A DNA stretch of 64,000 nt from Streptomyces graminofaciens (GCF_030294945.1 NZ_AP018448.1:9458501-9522500); one strand, 5' to 3'; counted from the stretch's first letter, positions 36,475 through 46,165 are shown. Made by a program: numbers and translations. Notes: a model not told the origin generated them from the sequence alone.

Positions 36475-37167
36475 TCACGCGAAGGTGACCGAGCACGGCG
36501 GTCCACGCCGTCCCAGGGAGTGGGCGAAGAGCAGGGCGCGAGCGGTGGCCGTACGGTCCGCCGCGCGCGTCGGCCGGTGTGCGGCCGGGGCGGGGCGGAC
36601 GGTCACGGCGGCGACCGCGAGCAGCAGCGGCCGGAACCCGGCGGCGACCGCGGCGGCGAGCAGCTGGGCCAGCGCCCGCTCGCCGCGCCGCAGCCAGGCG
36701 GCCGCGAGGAGCCCCACGCCGAGGTGCGCGGCGAGCAGCAGCCAGGCGGTGGAGGGACCGGCGCCCGCGAGCAGCGCGGCGGCCCGCTCGGAGTCGCCCG
36801 TGACCCGCGCGAGCGGGGAGCCCACACTGCCGCCGCCGCACAGCATGTCCAGGCCGACCTGGCGCAGCGGGCCCGTGACCGGGCCGCCCGCCTTGCCGTA
36901 ACAGGCGTGCTGGCCCGTGGTGAAGACCGTGTCGGCGGCCAGCTCCAGCGGGATCAGCCCGGTGGCGATCCGTCCGAAGCCGCGCTCGCGACCGCCGCCC
37001 GCCAGCGCGTACGCGACGACGAAGACGGCGGCGGCGACCGCGGCCACGGTGGCCGGCGGCAGCGGGGTCCGGGACAGCAGGACGTGCGACGCGGTGCCGA
37101 GCGTCACGACGAGTGCCGTGAAGAGCGCCGCGCGTACGGCTCTGAGAGGGGTCCCGGGTATGTCCAT
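36475..37167 (-). CDS. Integral membrane protein of unknown function
   Basis: 230 residues with about five hydrophobic helices. Between helices 2 and 4 is a loop with conserved-looking residues (IPLELAADTVFTTGQHACYG and MLCGGGS), each with a Cys, and a third Cys near the C-terminus (PPCSV). I do not recognise the family. It has no CxxC pair, so it is not a VKOR or DsbD. ATG at 37167. Seventy-seven base pairs separate it from the DsbA-like gene on the same strand, and the two are probably one operon. Confidence 0.7.
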   Translation of the reverse strand: MDIPGTPLRAVRAALFTALVVTLGTASHVLLSRTPLPPATVAAVAAAVFVVAYALAGGGRERGFGRIATGLIPLELAADTVFTTGQHACYGKAGGPVTGPLRQVGLDMLCGGGSVGSPLARVTGDSERAAALLAGAGPSTAWLLLAAHLGVGLLAAAWLRRGERALAQLLAAAVAAGFRPLLLAVAAVTVRPAPAAHRPTRAADRTATARALLFAHSLGRRGPPCSVTFA

Positions 37168-37244
37168 GGCGTTGGCGAGTGTCCCACGTACCCCCGTAAG
37201 GGACCCCTAAAGCCCCCCTGTGGGTGCGTGATCTTCACAGCCGA

Positions 37245-37276
37245 CCTGCGAGGCGGCTTGCAAGCCACCTCGCAGG
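37245..37276 (-). terminator. Terminator hairpin after the DUF2252 gene
   Basis: Arms 37245-37260 and 37261-37276 are complementary at 15 of 16 positions (CCTGCGAGG...CCTCGCAGG) with almost no loop. Located 17 bp after the DUF2252 stop on the minus strand. Confidence 0.7.
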
Positions 37277-37292
37277 CCGACCTGAAAGCCCC

Positions 37293-38618
37293 TTACAGAC
37301 CGGGGATCCGGCCGTTGCGGAACAGGTCGACGAAGATCTGGTGGTCGGCACGCGCGCGTGCGCCGTAGCTGTGCGCGAAGTCCACCAGCAGGGGCGCGAA
37401 GCCCTCCTCGTCCGCCGCGATGGCCGCGTCGATGGCCCGCTCCGTCGAGAACGGCACCAGGGACTGCCCGGACAGGTCGTCCGCCGCCGCGTGCATCGTG
37501 GCCGTGGCCCGGCCGAGGTCGGCGACGACCGCGCCGATCTCCTCCGGGTCGTCGATGTCGCCCCAGTCCAGATCCACCGCGTACGGCGACACCTCAGCGA
37601 CCAGCTGGCCCGCGCCGTCCAGCTCGGTCCAGCCGAGCCACGGATCCGCGTGCGCCTGGAGGGCGCGCTGGGAGATCACCGTGCGGTGGCCCTCGTGCTG
37701 GAAGTAGCCCCCGATCCGCTGGTCCGTGATGTGCCGGGAGACGGCCGGGGTCTGGGCCTGCTTGATGTAGATCACGACGTCGTTCTCCAGGGCGTCGCTG
37801 TTGCCCTCCAGCAGGATGTTGTACGACGGCAGGCCGGCCGAGCCGATGCCGATGCCCCGGCGGCCGACGACGTCCTTCACCCGGTACGAGTCCGGGCGGG
37901 TCAGTGAGGACTCCGGCAGCGTCTCCAGATAGCCGTCGAAGGCGGCCAGCACCTTGTAGCGCGTGGCCGCGTCCAGCTCGATGGAGCCGCCGCCGGGCGC
38001 GAAGCGGCGCTCGAAGTCACGGATCTCCGTCATCGAGTCCAGCAGCCCGAAACGGGTCAGCGAGCGCGCGTCACGCAGCGCGTCCAGCAGGGGGCCGTGG
38101 GCGGTGTCCAGCGTGAACGGGGGCACCTCGTCCCGCTTGGCGCCGGCCGCCACGGCGTGGATCCGCTCGCGGTACGCGCCCGCGTAGGTCGTCACCAGCT
38201 CCGTGATCTGCTCGTCGCTGAGCGCCTTCGCGTACCCGATCAGGGCCACGGAGGCCGCGAAGCGCTTCAGGTCCCAGGTGAAGGGGGCGACGTACGCCTC
38301 GTCGAAGTCGTTCACGTTGAAGATCAGACGGCCCGTGGAGTCCATGTACGTGCCGAAGTTCTCCGCGTGCAGATCGCCGTGGATCCACACGCGCGAGGTG
38401 CGTTCGTCGAGGTAGGGACCCCCGGTCTTCTCCGCGTCGAGGTCGTTGTAGAAGAGGCAGGCCGTGCCCCGGTAGAACGCGAAGGCCGAGGCCGCCATCT
38501 TCCGGAACTTCACGCGGAACGCGGCCGGGTCGGCGGCCAGGAGCTGGCCGAACGCGGTGTCGAAGACGGCGAGGATCTCCTCGCCGCGTCGCTCGTCGCT
38601 GAGCTGCGGAACCGACAT
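37293..38618 (-). CDS. DUF2252 family protein (kinase-like fold)
   Basis: 441 residues. The DUF2252 hallmark VWIHGDLHAENFG (about residues 77-89) and NVNDFDEAYVAPFTWDLKR match the catalytic-loop and metal-site pattern of aminoglycoside-phosphotransferase-like kinases (HGDxHxxN and DxD). A further RGIGIGSAGLPSYNILLEG supports the assignment. No substrate is known for the family. ATG start with AGGAGG upstream at good spacing. Divergent from dnaE. Confidence 0.85.
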   Translation of the reverse strand: MSVPQLSDERRGEEILAVFDTAFGQLLAADPAAFRVKFRKMAASAFAFYRGTACLFYNDLDAEKTGGPYLDERTSRVWIHGDLHAENFGTYMDSTGRLIFNVNDFDEAYVAPFTWDLKRFAASVALIGYAKALSDEQITELVTTYAGAYRERIHAVAAGAKRDEVPPFTLDTAHGPLLDALRDARSLTRFGLLDSMTEIRDFERRFAPGGGSIELDAATRYKVLAAFDGYLETLPESSLTRPDSYRVKDVVGRRGIGIGSAGLPSYNILLEGNSDALENDVVIYIKQAQTPAVSRHITDQRIGGYFQHEGHRTVISQRALQAHADPWLGWTELDGAGQLVAEVSPYAVDLDWGDIDDPEEIGAVVADLGRATATMHAAADDLSGQSLVPFSTERAIDAAIAADEEGFAPLLVDFAHSYGARARADHQIFVDLFRNGRIPGL

Positions 38619-38822
38619 CGCTGGGTGCCTCCTGGTGGATCACGGGTGGGTCGGCTGTTGAACGTCCGACGGTACGCGGGAGTGCCCGCGACTCCGCTAC
38701 GAAGGTACGGGGGACAGACCCTCGGGTGTCAGCGCCGAGGCATAGACTTCGACGCTGTCCCCCAGACTGTCCGCAGCCCGTGGGGAAGTCGTTCACGCCT
38801 GTTTCCCTTGGAGGCCGAAGCC

Positions 38823-41800
38823 GTGTCAAAGCCGCCGTTCACGCACCTGCACGTCCACACCCAGTACTCGCTGCTGGACGGTGCCGCGCGGCTCAAGGAC
38901 ATGTTCAACGCGTGCAACGAGATGGGCATGAGCCATATCGCCATGTCCGACCACGGCAACCTCCACGGCGCGTACGACTTCTTCCACACGGCGAAGAAGT
39001 CCGGAATCACCCCGATCATCGGCATCGAGGCGTACGTCGCCCCCGAGTCCCGGCGCAACAAGCGCAAGATCCAGTGGGGCCAGCCGCACCAGAAGCGGGA
39101 CGACGTCTCCGGTTCCGGTGGTTACACCCACAAGACGATCTGGGCGGCCGACGCGACGGGCCTGCACAACCTCTTCCGCCTCTCCTCGGACGCGTACGCC
39201 GAGGGCTGGCTGCAGAAGTGGCCCCGCATGGACAAGGAGACCATCTCCAAGTGGTCCGAGGGCCTCATCGCCTCCACCGGCTGTCCCTCCGGCGAGCTCC
39301 AGACCCGGCTGCGCCTCGGCCAGTTCGACGAGGCGCTGAAGGCGGCCTCCGAGTACCAGGACATCTTCGGCAAGGACCGTTACTTCCTGGAGTTGATGGA
39401 CCACGGCATCGAGATCGAGCACCGGGTCCGCGACGGCCTCCTGGAGATCGGCAAGAAGCTCGGCATCCCCCCGCTGGTCACCAACGACTCGCACTACACC
39501 TACGCGAGCGAGGCGACCGCCCACGACGCCCTGCTGTGCATCCAGACCGGCAAGAACCTCTCCGACCCGGACCGCTTCAAGTTCGACGGCACGGGCTACT
39601 ACCTGAAGTCCACGGACGAGATGTACGCCATCGACTCCTCGGACGCCTGGCAGGAGGGCTGCGCCAACACCCGCCTGGTCGCCGAGCAGATCGACACCGC
39701 CGGCATGTTCGAGGCCAGGAACCTCATGCCGAAGTTCGACATCCCCGAGGGCTACACGGAGGTCAGCTGGTTCCGCGAGGAGACCATGCGCGGCATGCAG
39801 CGCCGTTTCCCCGGCGGCATCCCGGACGACCGTGTGAAGCAGGTCGAGTACGAGATGGACACCATCATCTCGATGGGGTTCCCGGGCTACTTCCTCGTGG
39901 TCGCCGACTTCATCATGTGGGCCAAGAAGCAGGGCATCGCGGTCGGCCCCGGCCGAGGCTCCGCGGCCGGCTCGATCGTCGCGTACGCCCTCGGCATCAC
40001 CGACCTCGACCCCATCCCGCACGGCCTGATCTTCGAGCGGTTCCTCAACCCCGAGCGCATCTCCATGCCCGATGTCGACATCGACTTCGACGAGCGCCGA
40101 CGCGTCGAGGTCATCAGGTATGTGACCGAGAAGTACGGCGCCGACAAGGTCGCCATGATCGGCACGTACGGCAAGATCAAGGCCAAGAACGCCATCAAGG
40201 ACTCCGCGCGCGTGCTGGGCTACCCGTACGCGATGGGCGACCGCCTCACCAAGGCCATGCCCGCCGACGTCCTGGGCAAGGGCATCGACCTCAACGGCAT
40301 CACCGACCCCTCGCACCCTCGTTACAGCGAGGCCGGCGAGATCCGGTCGATGTACGAGAACGAACCGGACGTGAAGAAGGTCATCGACACCGCCAAGGGC
40401 GTCGAGGGCCTGGTCCGGCAGATGGGTGTGCACGCCGCCGGCGTGATCATGTCCAGCGAGACCATCACCGAGCACGTTCCCGTGTGGGTGAGGCACACCG
40501 ACGGCGTGACCATCACACAGTGGGACTACCCGAGCTGTGAGTCGCTCGGCCTGCTGAAGATGGACTTCCTCGGCCTGCGCAACCTCACGATCATGGACGA
40601 CGCCGTCAAGATGGTGAAGTCCAACAAGGGCATCGACATCGATCTGCTGAGCCTCCCGCTCGACGATCCGAAGACCTTCGAACTGCTCCAGCGCGGCGAC
40701 ACCCTGGGCGTCTTCCAGTTCGACGGCGGCCCCATGCGCTCGCTGCTGCGCCTGATGAAGCCCGACAACTTCGAAGACATCTCCGCCGTCTCCGCGCTCT
40801 ACCGTCCCGGCCCGATGGGCATGGACTCGCACACCAACTACGCCCTCCGCAAGAACAAGCTCCAGGAGATCACGCCGATCCACAAGGAGCTGGAGGAGCC
40901 CCTCGAAGAGGTCCTGGCGGTCACCTACGGCCTGATCGTCTACCAGGAGCAGGTGCAGAAGGCCGCCCAGATCATCGCCGGGTACTCGCTCGGCGAGGCC
41001 GACATCCTCCGCCGCGTGATGGGCAAGAAGAAGCCCGAGGAACTGGCGAAGAACTTCACCATCTTCCAGTCCGGCGCCCAGAAGAACGGCTACAGCGACG
41101 AGGCCATCCAGGCCCTGTGGGACGTGCTGGTCCCCTTCGCCGGCTACGCCTTCAACAAGGCCCACTCCGCCGCGTACGGCCTGGTGTCGTACTGGACCGC
41201 GTACCTCAAGGCGAACTACCCCGCCGAGTACATGGCCGGACTGCTCACCTCGGTCAAGGACGACAAGGACAAGTCCGCGATCTATCTGAACGAGTGCCGG
41301 CGCATGGGCATCAAGGTGCTCCCGCCCAACGTCAACGAATCGGTGCACAACTTCGCCGCGCAGGGCGACGACGTGATCCTCTTCGGCCTGGAGGCCGTGC
41401 GCAACGTCGGCACGAACGTGGTCGAGTCGATCATCCGCAGCCGCAAGGCCAAGGGGAAGTACGCCTCCTTCCCGGACTACCTCGACAAGGTCGAGGCGGT
41501 CGCCTGCAACAAGCGGACCACGGAATCCCTGATCAAGGCCGGCGCGTTCGACACGATGGGGCACACCCGCAAGGGCCTCACCGCGCAGTACGAGCCGATG
41601 ATCGACAACGTGGTCGCGGTCAAGCGCAAGGAGGCCGAGGGCCAGTTCGACCTCTTCGGCGGAATGGGCGAGGAGGAGACCAGCGAGCCCGGCTTCGGCC
41701 TCGACGTCACCTTCTCCGAGGACGAGTGGGAGAAGACGTATCTGCTCGCCCAGGAGCGGGAGATGCTCGGTCTGTACGTCTCCGACCACCCGCTCTTCGG

Positions 41801-42362
41801 CCTGGAGCATGTGCTGTCCGACAAGGCCGACGCGGGCATCGCCCAGCTCACCGGAGGTGAGCACGCGGACGGCGCGGTCGTCACCATCGGCGGCATCATC
41901 TCCGGCCTCCAGCGCAAGATGACCAAGCAGGGCAACGCCTGGGCCATCGCCACCGTCGAGGACCTGGCCGGTTCGATCGAGTGCATGTTCTTCCCGGCGA
42001 CCTACCAGCTCGTGTCGACCCAACTCGTCGAGGACGCGGTCGTGTTCGTCAAGGGCCGCCTCGACAAGCGCGAGGACGTGCCGCGCCTGGTCGCGATGGA
42101 ACTCCAGGTCCCGGATTTGTCGAACGCGGGCACGAACGCACCGGTGATCCTCACGATCCCGGCGACCCGGGTCACCCCGCCCATGGTCAACCGCCTCGGT
42201 GAGATCCTCAGCCACCACAAGGGCGACAGCGAGGTCCGCATCAGGCTCCAGGGCCCGACCAAGACGACCGTACTGCGCCTCGACCGGCACCGGGTGAAGC
42301 CGGACCCGGCGCTCTTCGGCGACCTGAAGGTCCTGCTCGGCCCGTCCTGCCTGGCAGGCTGA
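38823..42362 (+). CDS. dnaE: DNA polymerase III alpha subunit
   Basis: Replicative polymerase of the DnaE1 type, 1179 residues. N-terminal PHP domain (HLHVHTQYSLLDG, HTGxxD-like metal sites), polymerase palm with the catalytic Asp residues in PDVDIDFDE (Asp417, Asp419, Asp421), GRGSAAGS, and FNKAHSAAYGLVSYWTAYLKANYPAEYMA; then an HhH region, an OB fold and the C-terminal tau-binding part. The GTG at 38823 is chosen because TTGGAGG lies just upstream and the PHP domain starts at once; the frame is open back to 38097 antisense to the DUF2252 gene. Followed by a strong terminator. Confidence 0.97.
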   Translation: MSKPPFTHLHVHTQYSLLDGAARLKDMFNACNEMGMSHIAMSDHGNLHGAYDFFHTAKKSGITPIIGIEAYVAPESRRNKRKIQWGQPHQKRDDVSGSGGYTHKTIWAADATGLHNLFRLSSDAYAEGWLQKWPRMDKETISKWSEGLIASTGCPSGELQTRLRLGQFDEALKAASEYQDIFGKDRYFLELMDHGIEIEHRVRDGLLEIGKKLGIPPLVTNDSHYTYASEATAHDALLCIQTGKNLSDPDRFKFDGTGYYLKSTDEMYAIDSSDAWQEGCANTRLVAEQIDTAGMFEARNLMPKFDIPEGYTEVSWFREETMRGMQRRFPGGIPDDRVKQVEYEMDTIISMGFPGYFLVVADFIMWAKKQGIAVGPGRGSAAGSIVAYALGITDLDPIPHGLIFERFLNPERISMPDVDIDFDERRRVEVIRYVTEKYGADKVAMIGTYGKIKAKNAIKDSARVLGYPYAMGDRLTKAMPADVLGKGIDLNGITDPSHPRYSEAGEIRSMYENEPDVKKVIDTAKGVEGLVRQMGVHAAGVIMSSETITEHVPVWVRHTDGVTITQWDYPSCESLGLLKMDFLGLRNLTIMDDAVKMVKSNKGIDIDLLSLPLDDPKTFELLQRGDTLGVFQFDGGPMRSLLRLMKPDNFEDISAVSALYRPGPMGMDSHTNYALRKNKLQEITPIHKELEEPLEEVLAVTYGLIVYQEQVQKAAQIIAGYSLGEADILRRVMGKKKPEELAKNFTIFQSGAQKNGYSDEAIQALWDVLVPFAGYAFNKAHSAAYGLVSYWTAYLKANYPAEYMAGLLTSVKDDKDKSAIYLNECRRMGIKVLPPNVNESVHNFAAQGDDVILFGLEAVRNVGTNVVESIIRSRKAKGKYASFPDYLDKVEAVACNKRTTESLIKAGAFDTMGHTRKGLTAQYEPMIDNVVAVKRKEAEGQFDLFGGMGEEETSEPGFGLDVTFSEDEWEKTYLLAQEREMLGLYVSDHPLFGLEHVLSDKADAGIAQLTGGEHADGAVVTIGGIISGLQRKMTKQGNAWAIATVEDLAGSIECMFFPATYQLVSTQLVEDAVVFVKGRLDKREDVPRLVAMELQVPDLSNAGTNAPVILTIPATRVTPPMVNRLGEILSHHKGDSEVRIRLQGPTKTTVLRLDRHRVKPDPALFGDLKVLLGPSCLAG

Positions 42363-42382
42363 GCGCCGCGTACTGACGTACA

Positions 42383-42416
42383 TGAGGGGCGCGTTCGGAA
42401 ACGGACGCGCCCCTCA
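42383..42416. terminator. Bidirectional terminator after dnaE
   Basis: TGAGGGGCGCGTTCG (42383-42397) pairs with 42402-42416 over 15 bp with one G-T wobble and a GAAA tetraloop. Lies between dnaE (+) and a small convergent gene (-). Confidence 0.85.
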
Positions 42417-42453
42417 CCGTGTGCCCGGGCTTCAACAACCCGTGACCCAGCCG

Positions 42454-42618
42454 TCAGTTGTGGCCGAAGCGCTTCTGCCGGCCCTTGCGGGCCATGTCGC
42501 CCGGCGTCACCTGGGCGCCACGGTGCTCGGTCTGCGACTCGAGGGAGGACTGCTGTGCCTGCTGCTGACCACGCTCGGACTGCGGCTGCTTACGGTCCTG
42601 CTTCTTGTTCTTGGCCAT
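42454..42618 (-). CDS. Small basic Gln-rich protein (54 residues)
   Basis: A 54-codon minus-strand gene. Starts MAKNKKQDRKQ at an ATG (42618) with AGGAGG 8 bp upstream, a near-perfect ribosome-binding site, and ends in KRFGHN. The protein is rich in Gln, Lys and Arg, with no hydrophobic segment, and is probably disordered; a nucleic-acid-binding role is a guess. The strong start signal and the flanking terminator support it as real. I believe similar short proteins occur in other streptomycetes, but no function is known to me. Confidence 0.75.
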   Translation of the reverse strand: MAKNKKQDRKQPQSERGQQQAQQSSLESQTEHRGAQVTPGDMARKGRQKRFGHN

Positions 42619-42851
42619 GGTGGTTGCCTCCTGTGGGGGAACTAGGGGCCAGGGCCGCGATCAGACTCACATAGCGCGACAAGGTGCGCATTTCGGAAAA
42701 TCACCGTCCGTGACGAGAGTTGTCGGAGCGTGTGACGCGATTGAGGGGGCGCACGGTGAATACGCCACGCCGAAGATCGAGTTCCGGCCGTTAAGCTCCG
42801 CGCGGTCGGGCAGACTCGAAGGAAGCCCGAAGCAAACCTCCCGGAAAGAGG

Positions 42852-44078
42852 GTGGATCGCGTGGACCGCTGCATCGTCCTGGTGGACGCCGGGTATCTGC
42901 TCGGCGCGGCCGCCAGCCTCCTCGCCGGGGAACCGTCCCGCTCCCGCATCACCGTCGATCACGCCGCCCTCATCCAGGGGCTGCGCGAGCGCGCCGAGGC
43001 CGACACCGAACGGCCGTTGCTGCGCATCTACTGGTTCGACGGCGCCCCCGACCGCGTCCCGCAGCCCGAGCACCGCAGGCTGCGCGTGATGCCCCGGGTG
43101 ACCGTCCGGCTCGGCGCGCTGACCCGCAGCGACGGACGCTGGGCCCAGAAGGGCGTGGACGCAGCCATGCACGCCGAGCTGACCGAACTGGCCCGCAACC
43201 GCGCCTGCTCCGACGTGGTCCTCGTGACCGGGGACGGTGATCTGCTGCCGGGCATGATGGCCGCCAAGGAGCACGGCGTCGCCGTACACCTGTGGGCGGT
43301 GCAGGCCGCCGACGGGGACTACAACCAGTCCGAGGACCTGGTCGCCGAGGCCGACGAACGGCGGGTGCTGGACCGGGCGTGGATCACCAAGGCCGTACGG
43401 GCGAAGGACTTCGGCGGGATCTGCGCGCCGCAGTCCGTGCCGCGACCGGAGATCGCGGCGATCCTGTCGGCGCCGCTGCCGGAGCCGGCGATCGGGGACG
43501 CCGAGCGGGCCACGCCGGAGCCCGAGCACGCGGCGGCGTCCGCCGGGGCGCGCGGCGGCGCGGAGGAACGGGTGCCGTCGACCAAGGGCGTACCGACGCC
43601 GAAGGACCTCGCCGCCCTGCGCGGGCCCGGCACGCACGCGGCGCAGCATCCGGCGACCGCCACGCTCCGCTGGTCCTCCGACAAGGGCTGGGTGGACCGG
43701 CCCGGGGCCGCCGCCGAGGCGCCGGAGGTCGCGGCCATGCCGACGCTGGCACAGCTGACCACGGCGGAGCAGCGGTGGGCCGACCGGGAGGAGGACATCA
43801 CCACGGTCGGGGGCGACCCCTATGAGGTCGGGCAGGTGTTCGCCCGGCGGTGGATCGCGCGGCTGACCGATCAAGCGCATCTGCAGCGGCTGTCCGGGAT
43901 GTATCCCCGGGTTCCGCATCGGGTCGACGGCGAGCTGCTGCGGTACGCGGCGCGGTTCGGGCTGCTCGCGCACAAGGACGACCAGATCGACGAGCACGAC
44001 CGGTACGCGATCCGGGCCGGGTTCTGGCGGGAGATCGATGTGCGGACCGCCGCGGAGCACGCTCCCGCCGGGGAATGA
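42852..44078 (+). CDS. NYN-domain (PIN-like RNase fold) protein
   Basis: 408 residues. The first 170 form a NYN/LabA-type domain: CIVLVDAGYLL with the first Asp, the middle QKGVDAAMHAELTEL with Asp, and VLVTGDGDLLPGMMAAKEHG with two Asp that complete a metal site, as in RNases of the PIN superfamily. A variable Ala/Pro-rich middle is followed by a conserved C-terminal helical domain (WIARLTDQAHLQRLSG... VPHRVDGELLRYAARFG). GTG at 42852; a GTG at 42861 fits the GGAAAGAGG ribosome-binding site better and would remove three residues. Target RNA unknown. Confidence 0.82.
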   Translation: MDRVDRCIVLVDAGYLLGAAASLLAGEPSRSRITVDHAALIQGLRERAEADTERPLLRIYWFDGAPDRVPQPEHRRLRVMPRVTVRLGALTRSDGRWAQKGVDAAMHAELTELARNRACSDVVLVTGDGDLLPGMMAAKEHGVAVHLWAVQAADGDYNQSEDLVAEADERRVLDRAWITKAVRAKDFGGICAPQSVPRPEIAAILSAPLPEPAIGDAERATPEPEHAAASAGARGGAEERVPSTKGVPTPKDLAALRGPGTHAAQHPATATLRWSSDKGWVDRPGAAAEAPEVAAMPTLAQLTTAEQRWADREEDITTVGGDPYEVGQVFARRWIARLTDQAHLQRLSGMYPRVPHRVDGELLRYAARFGLLAHKDDQIDEHDRYAIRAGFWREIDVRTAAEHAPAGE

Positions 44079-44110
44079 GCGCCCAACAACTCGGGGCCGG
44101 GTGTTTGCCG

Positions 44111-44170
44111 GCGTCTGCGGGTCCGTTGTGGCTGGTCGCGCCGTTCCCCGCACCCCTTACGGGGCGCCCC
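44111..44170 (+). repeat. Dispersed intergenic repeat, copy A
   Basis: Contains GTCTGCGGGTCCGTTGTGGC, GGTCGCGCCGTTCCCCGCAC and the dyad CCCCTTACGGGG. It shares the GTTCCCCGC...CCCCTTxxGGGG core with copy B at 46900 and, inverted, with copy C at 62729. I recall this as a very common streptomycete intergenic sequence. It fills the NYN-ABC gap. Confidence 0.7.
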
Positions 44171-44211
44171 GGGCGTAATTCGGTACCCGCGACCCCGTAG
44201 GCTCGTCCCTC

Positions 44212-45237
44212 GTGAGTACGCGTACGGCACAGGTGATCCGGCATCGTGGGGATGTCGTGTGTGCTGTGCGGGGGCTCACCAAGACGTATCCGGCCTCGCG
44301 GGGGCGGCGCGGCGCGCCGGGAACTCCCGAGGTGCGGGCCAACGACGGCGTCGGGCTCGATGTGCGGCGCGGCGAGATCTTCGGGCTGCTCGGGCCGAAC
44401 GGGGCCGGCAAGACCACGCTCGTACGGCAGCTCACAGGGCTCATGCGGCCCGATCACGGCACTGTCGAGATCCTGGGCCACGACATCGTCCGCCACCCCG
44501 AGCGGGCCGCGCGGATCCTCGCCTATCTGGGGCAGGAGTCGACCGCCCTCGACGAACTGACCGTGGCGCTGGCGACCGAGACCACCGGGCGGCTGCGCGG
44601 GCTCGACGTACGGCGGGCGCGGGCCGAGCGGGACGCCGTCCTCGACGAACTCGGGCTGACCGCGCTCGCCTCCCGGCCGCTGAAGAAGCTGTCCGGCGGG
44701 CAGCGGCGGCTCGCCTGTTTCGCCACCGCGCTCATCGGTGAGCGACCGCTGCTCGTGCTGGACGAGCCGACCAGCGGCATGGACCCGGTGGCGCGCCGGT
44801 CCGTATGGGCCGCGGTCGACCGGCGGCGCGCCGAGCGCGGCACCACCGTCCTGCTGGTCACCCACAACGTCATCGAGGCCGAGACCGTCCTCGACCGGGT
44901 CGCCGTCCTCGACCAGGGCCGGGTCATCGCCTGCGACAGCCCGGCCGGGCTGAAGGAGAAGGTCGCGGGCGAGGTCCGCGTCGAGCTGGTGTGGCGTGAC
45001 GGTCCCCCGCTGGACGTGCCCGAGGTCGCCGCGCTGCGGCCCCGGGCCGTCGAGGCGGGGCGCCGCTGGACGCTCCGGCTCGCGCCTGAGGAGGCGCGCG
45101 CGGTCGTCGCCACCGTCACCGGCGGCGCCGCCTTCGTCGCGCTGGACGACTTCACGCTCGCCACACCGAGCCTGGAGGACGTCTATCTCGCGCTCGGCGG
45201 CAGCACGGGCAGCGCGCAGGGGCTGGTCAAGGGGTGA
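44212..45237 (+). CDS. ABC transporter ATP-binding protein (DrrA/ABC-2 type)
   Basis: 341-residue ATPase of an ABC-2 exporter. Walker A GPNGAGKTT (61-69), Q-loop in YLGQES, signature LSGGQRR, Walker B LLVLDEPTSGMDP and the switch His in LLVTHN are all present. The C-terminal 90 residues form the extra domain seen in drug- and lipid-export ATPases. GTG start. Pairs with the permease gene 106 bp downstream. Substrate unknown; this class often exports antibiotics or lipids. Confidence 0.93.
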   Translation: MSTRTAQVIRHRGDVVCAVRGLTKTYPASRGRRGAPGTPEVRANDGVGLDVRRGEIFGLLGPNGAGKTTLVRQLTGLMRPDHGTVEILGHDIVRHPERAARILAYLGQESTALDELTVALATETTGRLRGLDVRRARAERDAVLDELGLTALASRPLKKLSGGQRRLACFATALIGERPLLVLDEPTSGMDPVARRSVWAAVDRRRAERGTTVLLVTHNVIEAETVLDRVAVLDQGRVIACDSPAGLKEKVAGEVRVELVWRDGPPLDVPEVAALRPRAVEAGRRWTLRLAPEEARAVVATVTGGAAFVALDDFTLATPSLEDVYLALGGSTGSAQGLVKG

Positions 45238-45343
45238 GGGACGCGGGCGTGAGCCGGAGAACAGCCGCCGCGGGTGTGAACGGCAGGGCTGCCGCCGCCG
45301 TACGAGAATGGGCGACAGCCGGAGCGAAGAGGAGCAGCTCGAC

Positions 45344-46165
45344 GTGAGTGTCGTACCCGCCGAGGTTCTGCCGGGCAGCGCCCTGGCCATGGAGGAGCGC
45401 GCCGAGGCCGCCGCCGAGCTGGGCCCCCGTGCGCGGCTGTGGCCGTCGCTCGCCGCGGTGTACCGGGCGCAGCTCTCGCGGGCCCGGGTCGCACGGATCC
45501 CGCTGCTGTTCGTCGCCACCTTCCAGTCGATCGGGATCATGGTCCTGATGCGTGGGGTGGTGGACGGCGGGGACGAGGCGCACGCCGTGGTCGCCGGTTC
45601 CTCGGTGCTCGTCGTCGCCTTCGTCGCGCTGAACCTGCTCGCGCAGTACTTCGGGCAGCTGCGGGCGAGCGGGGGACTCGACCACTACGCGACCCTGCCG
45701 GTGCCGCCGGCGGCGGTGGTGCTGGGCGCGGCGGGGGCGTACGCCTCCTTCACCGTTCCCGGGACCGTGGTGACGGCCGTCTTCGGCTGTGTGCTCTTCG
45801 GGCTGCCGCTCGCCCACCTCTGGGTGCTCGCCGCGGTGATCCCGCTCGCCGGGGCCGCGCTCGCCGGGCTGGGCGCCGCGCTGGGACTGCTCGCGCCCCG
45901 TCCCGAACTGGCGACCGTGCTCGGGCAGCTGGGGATGTCCGCCGCGCTGCTGCTGGGTGTCCTGCCGGCCGACCGGATGCCGGGGTTCATCCGGTTCGCC
46001 CGGGATCTGCTGCCCTCCACGTACGGTGTGGAGGCCTTCGCACGGACCTTCGGGCAGCACCCCGACTGGGCGTTCGTGCTCGGTGACCTCGCCGTGTGCG
46101 CGGGGGTCGGGGTCGTCTCGCTCGCGGTCGCCACCTGGGCCTACCGTCGCGCGGCCGTCCGGTGA
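45344..46165 (+). CDS. ABC-2 type transporter permease
   Basis: 273 residues. About six membrane helices after a 45-residue cytoplasmic N-terminus; the pattern LNLLAQYFGQLRASGGLDHYATLPVPPAAVVLGA and DLLPSTYGVEAFARTFG is typical of ABC-2 permeases. The GTG at 45344 has AAGAGGAG upstream; an ATG at 45308 in the same frame lacks a site. Forms the membrane half of the exporter with the ATPase gene just before. Confidence 0.87.
   Translation: MSVVPAEVLPGSALAMEERAEAAAELGPRARLWPSLAAVYRAQLSRARVARIPLLFVATFQSIGIMVLMRGVVDGGDEAHAVVAGSSVLVVAFVALNLLAQYFGQLRASGGLDHYATLPVPPAAVVLGAAGAYASFTVPGTVVTAVFGCVLFGLPLAHLWVLAAVIPLAGAALAGLGAALGLLAPRPELATVLGQLGMSAALLLGVLPADRMPGFIRFARDLLPSTYGVEAFARTFGQHPDWAFVLGDLAVCAGVGVVSLAVATWAYRRAAVR

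Noticed and set aside
38826..42383. 1185-codon open frame on the minus strand across dnaE
   Set aside because: High GC leaves antisense frames open. Its composition is Val/Asp/Leu/Gly/His-biased with no domain, and dnaE on the other strand is unmistakable.
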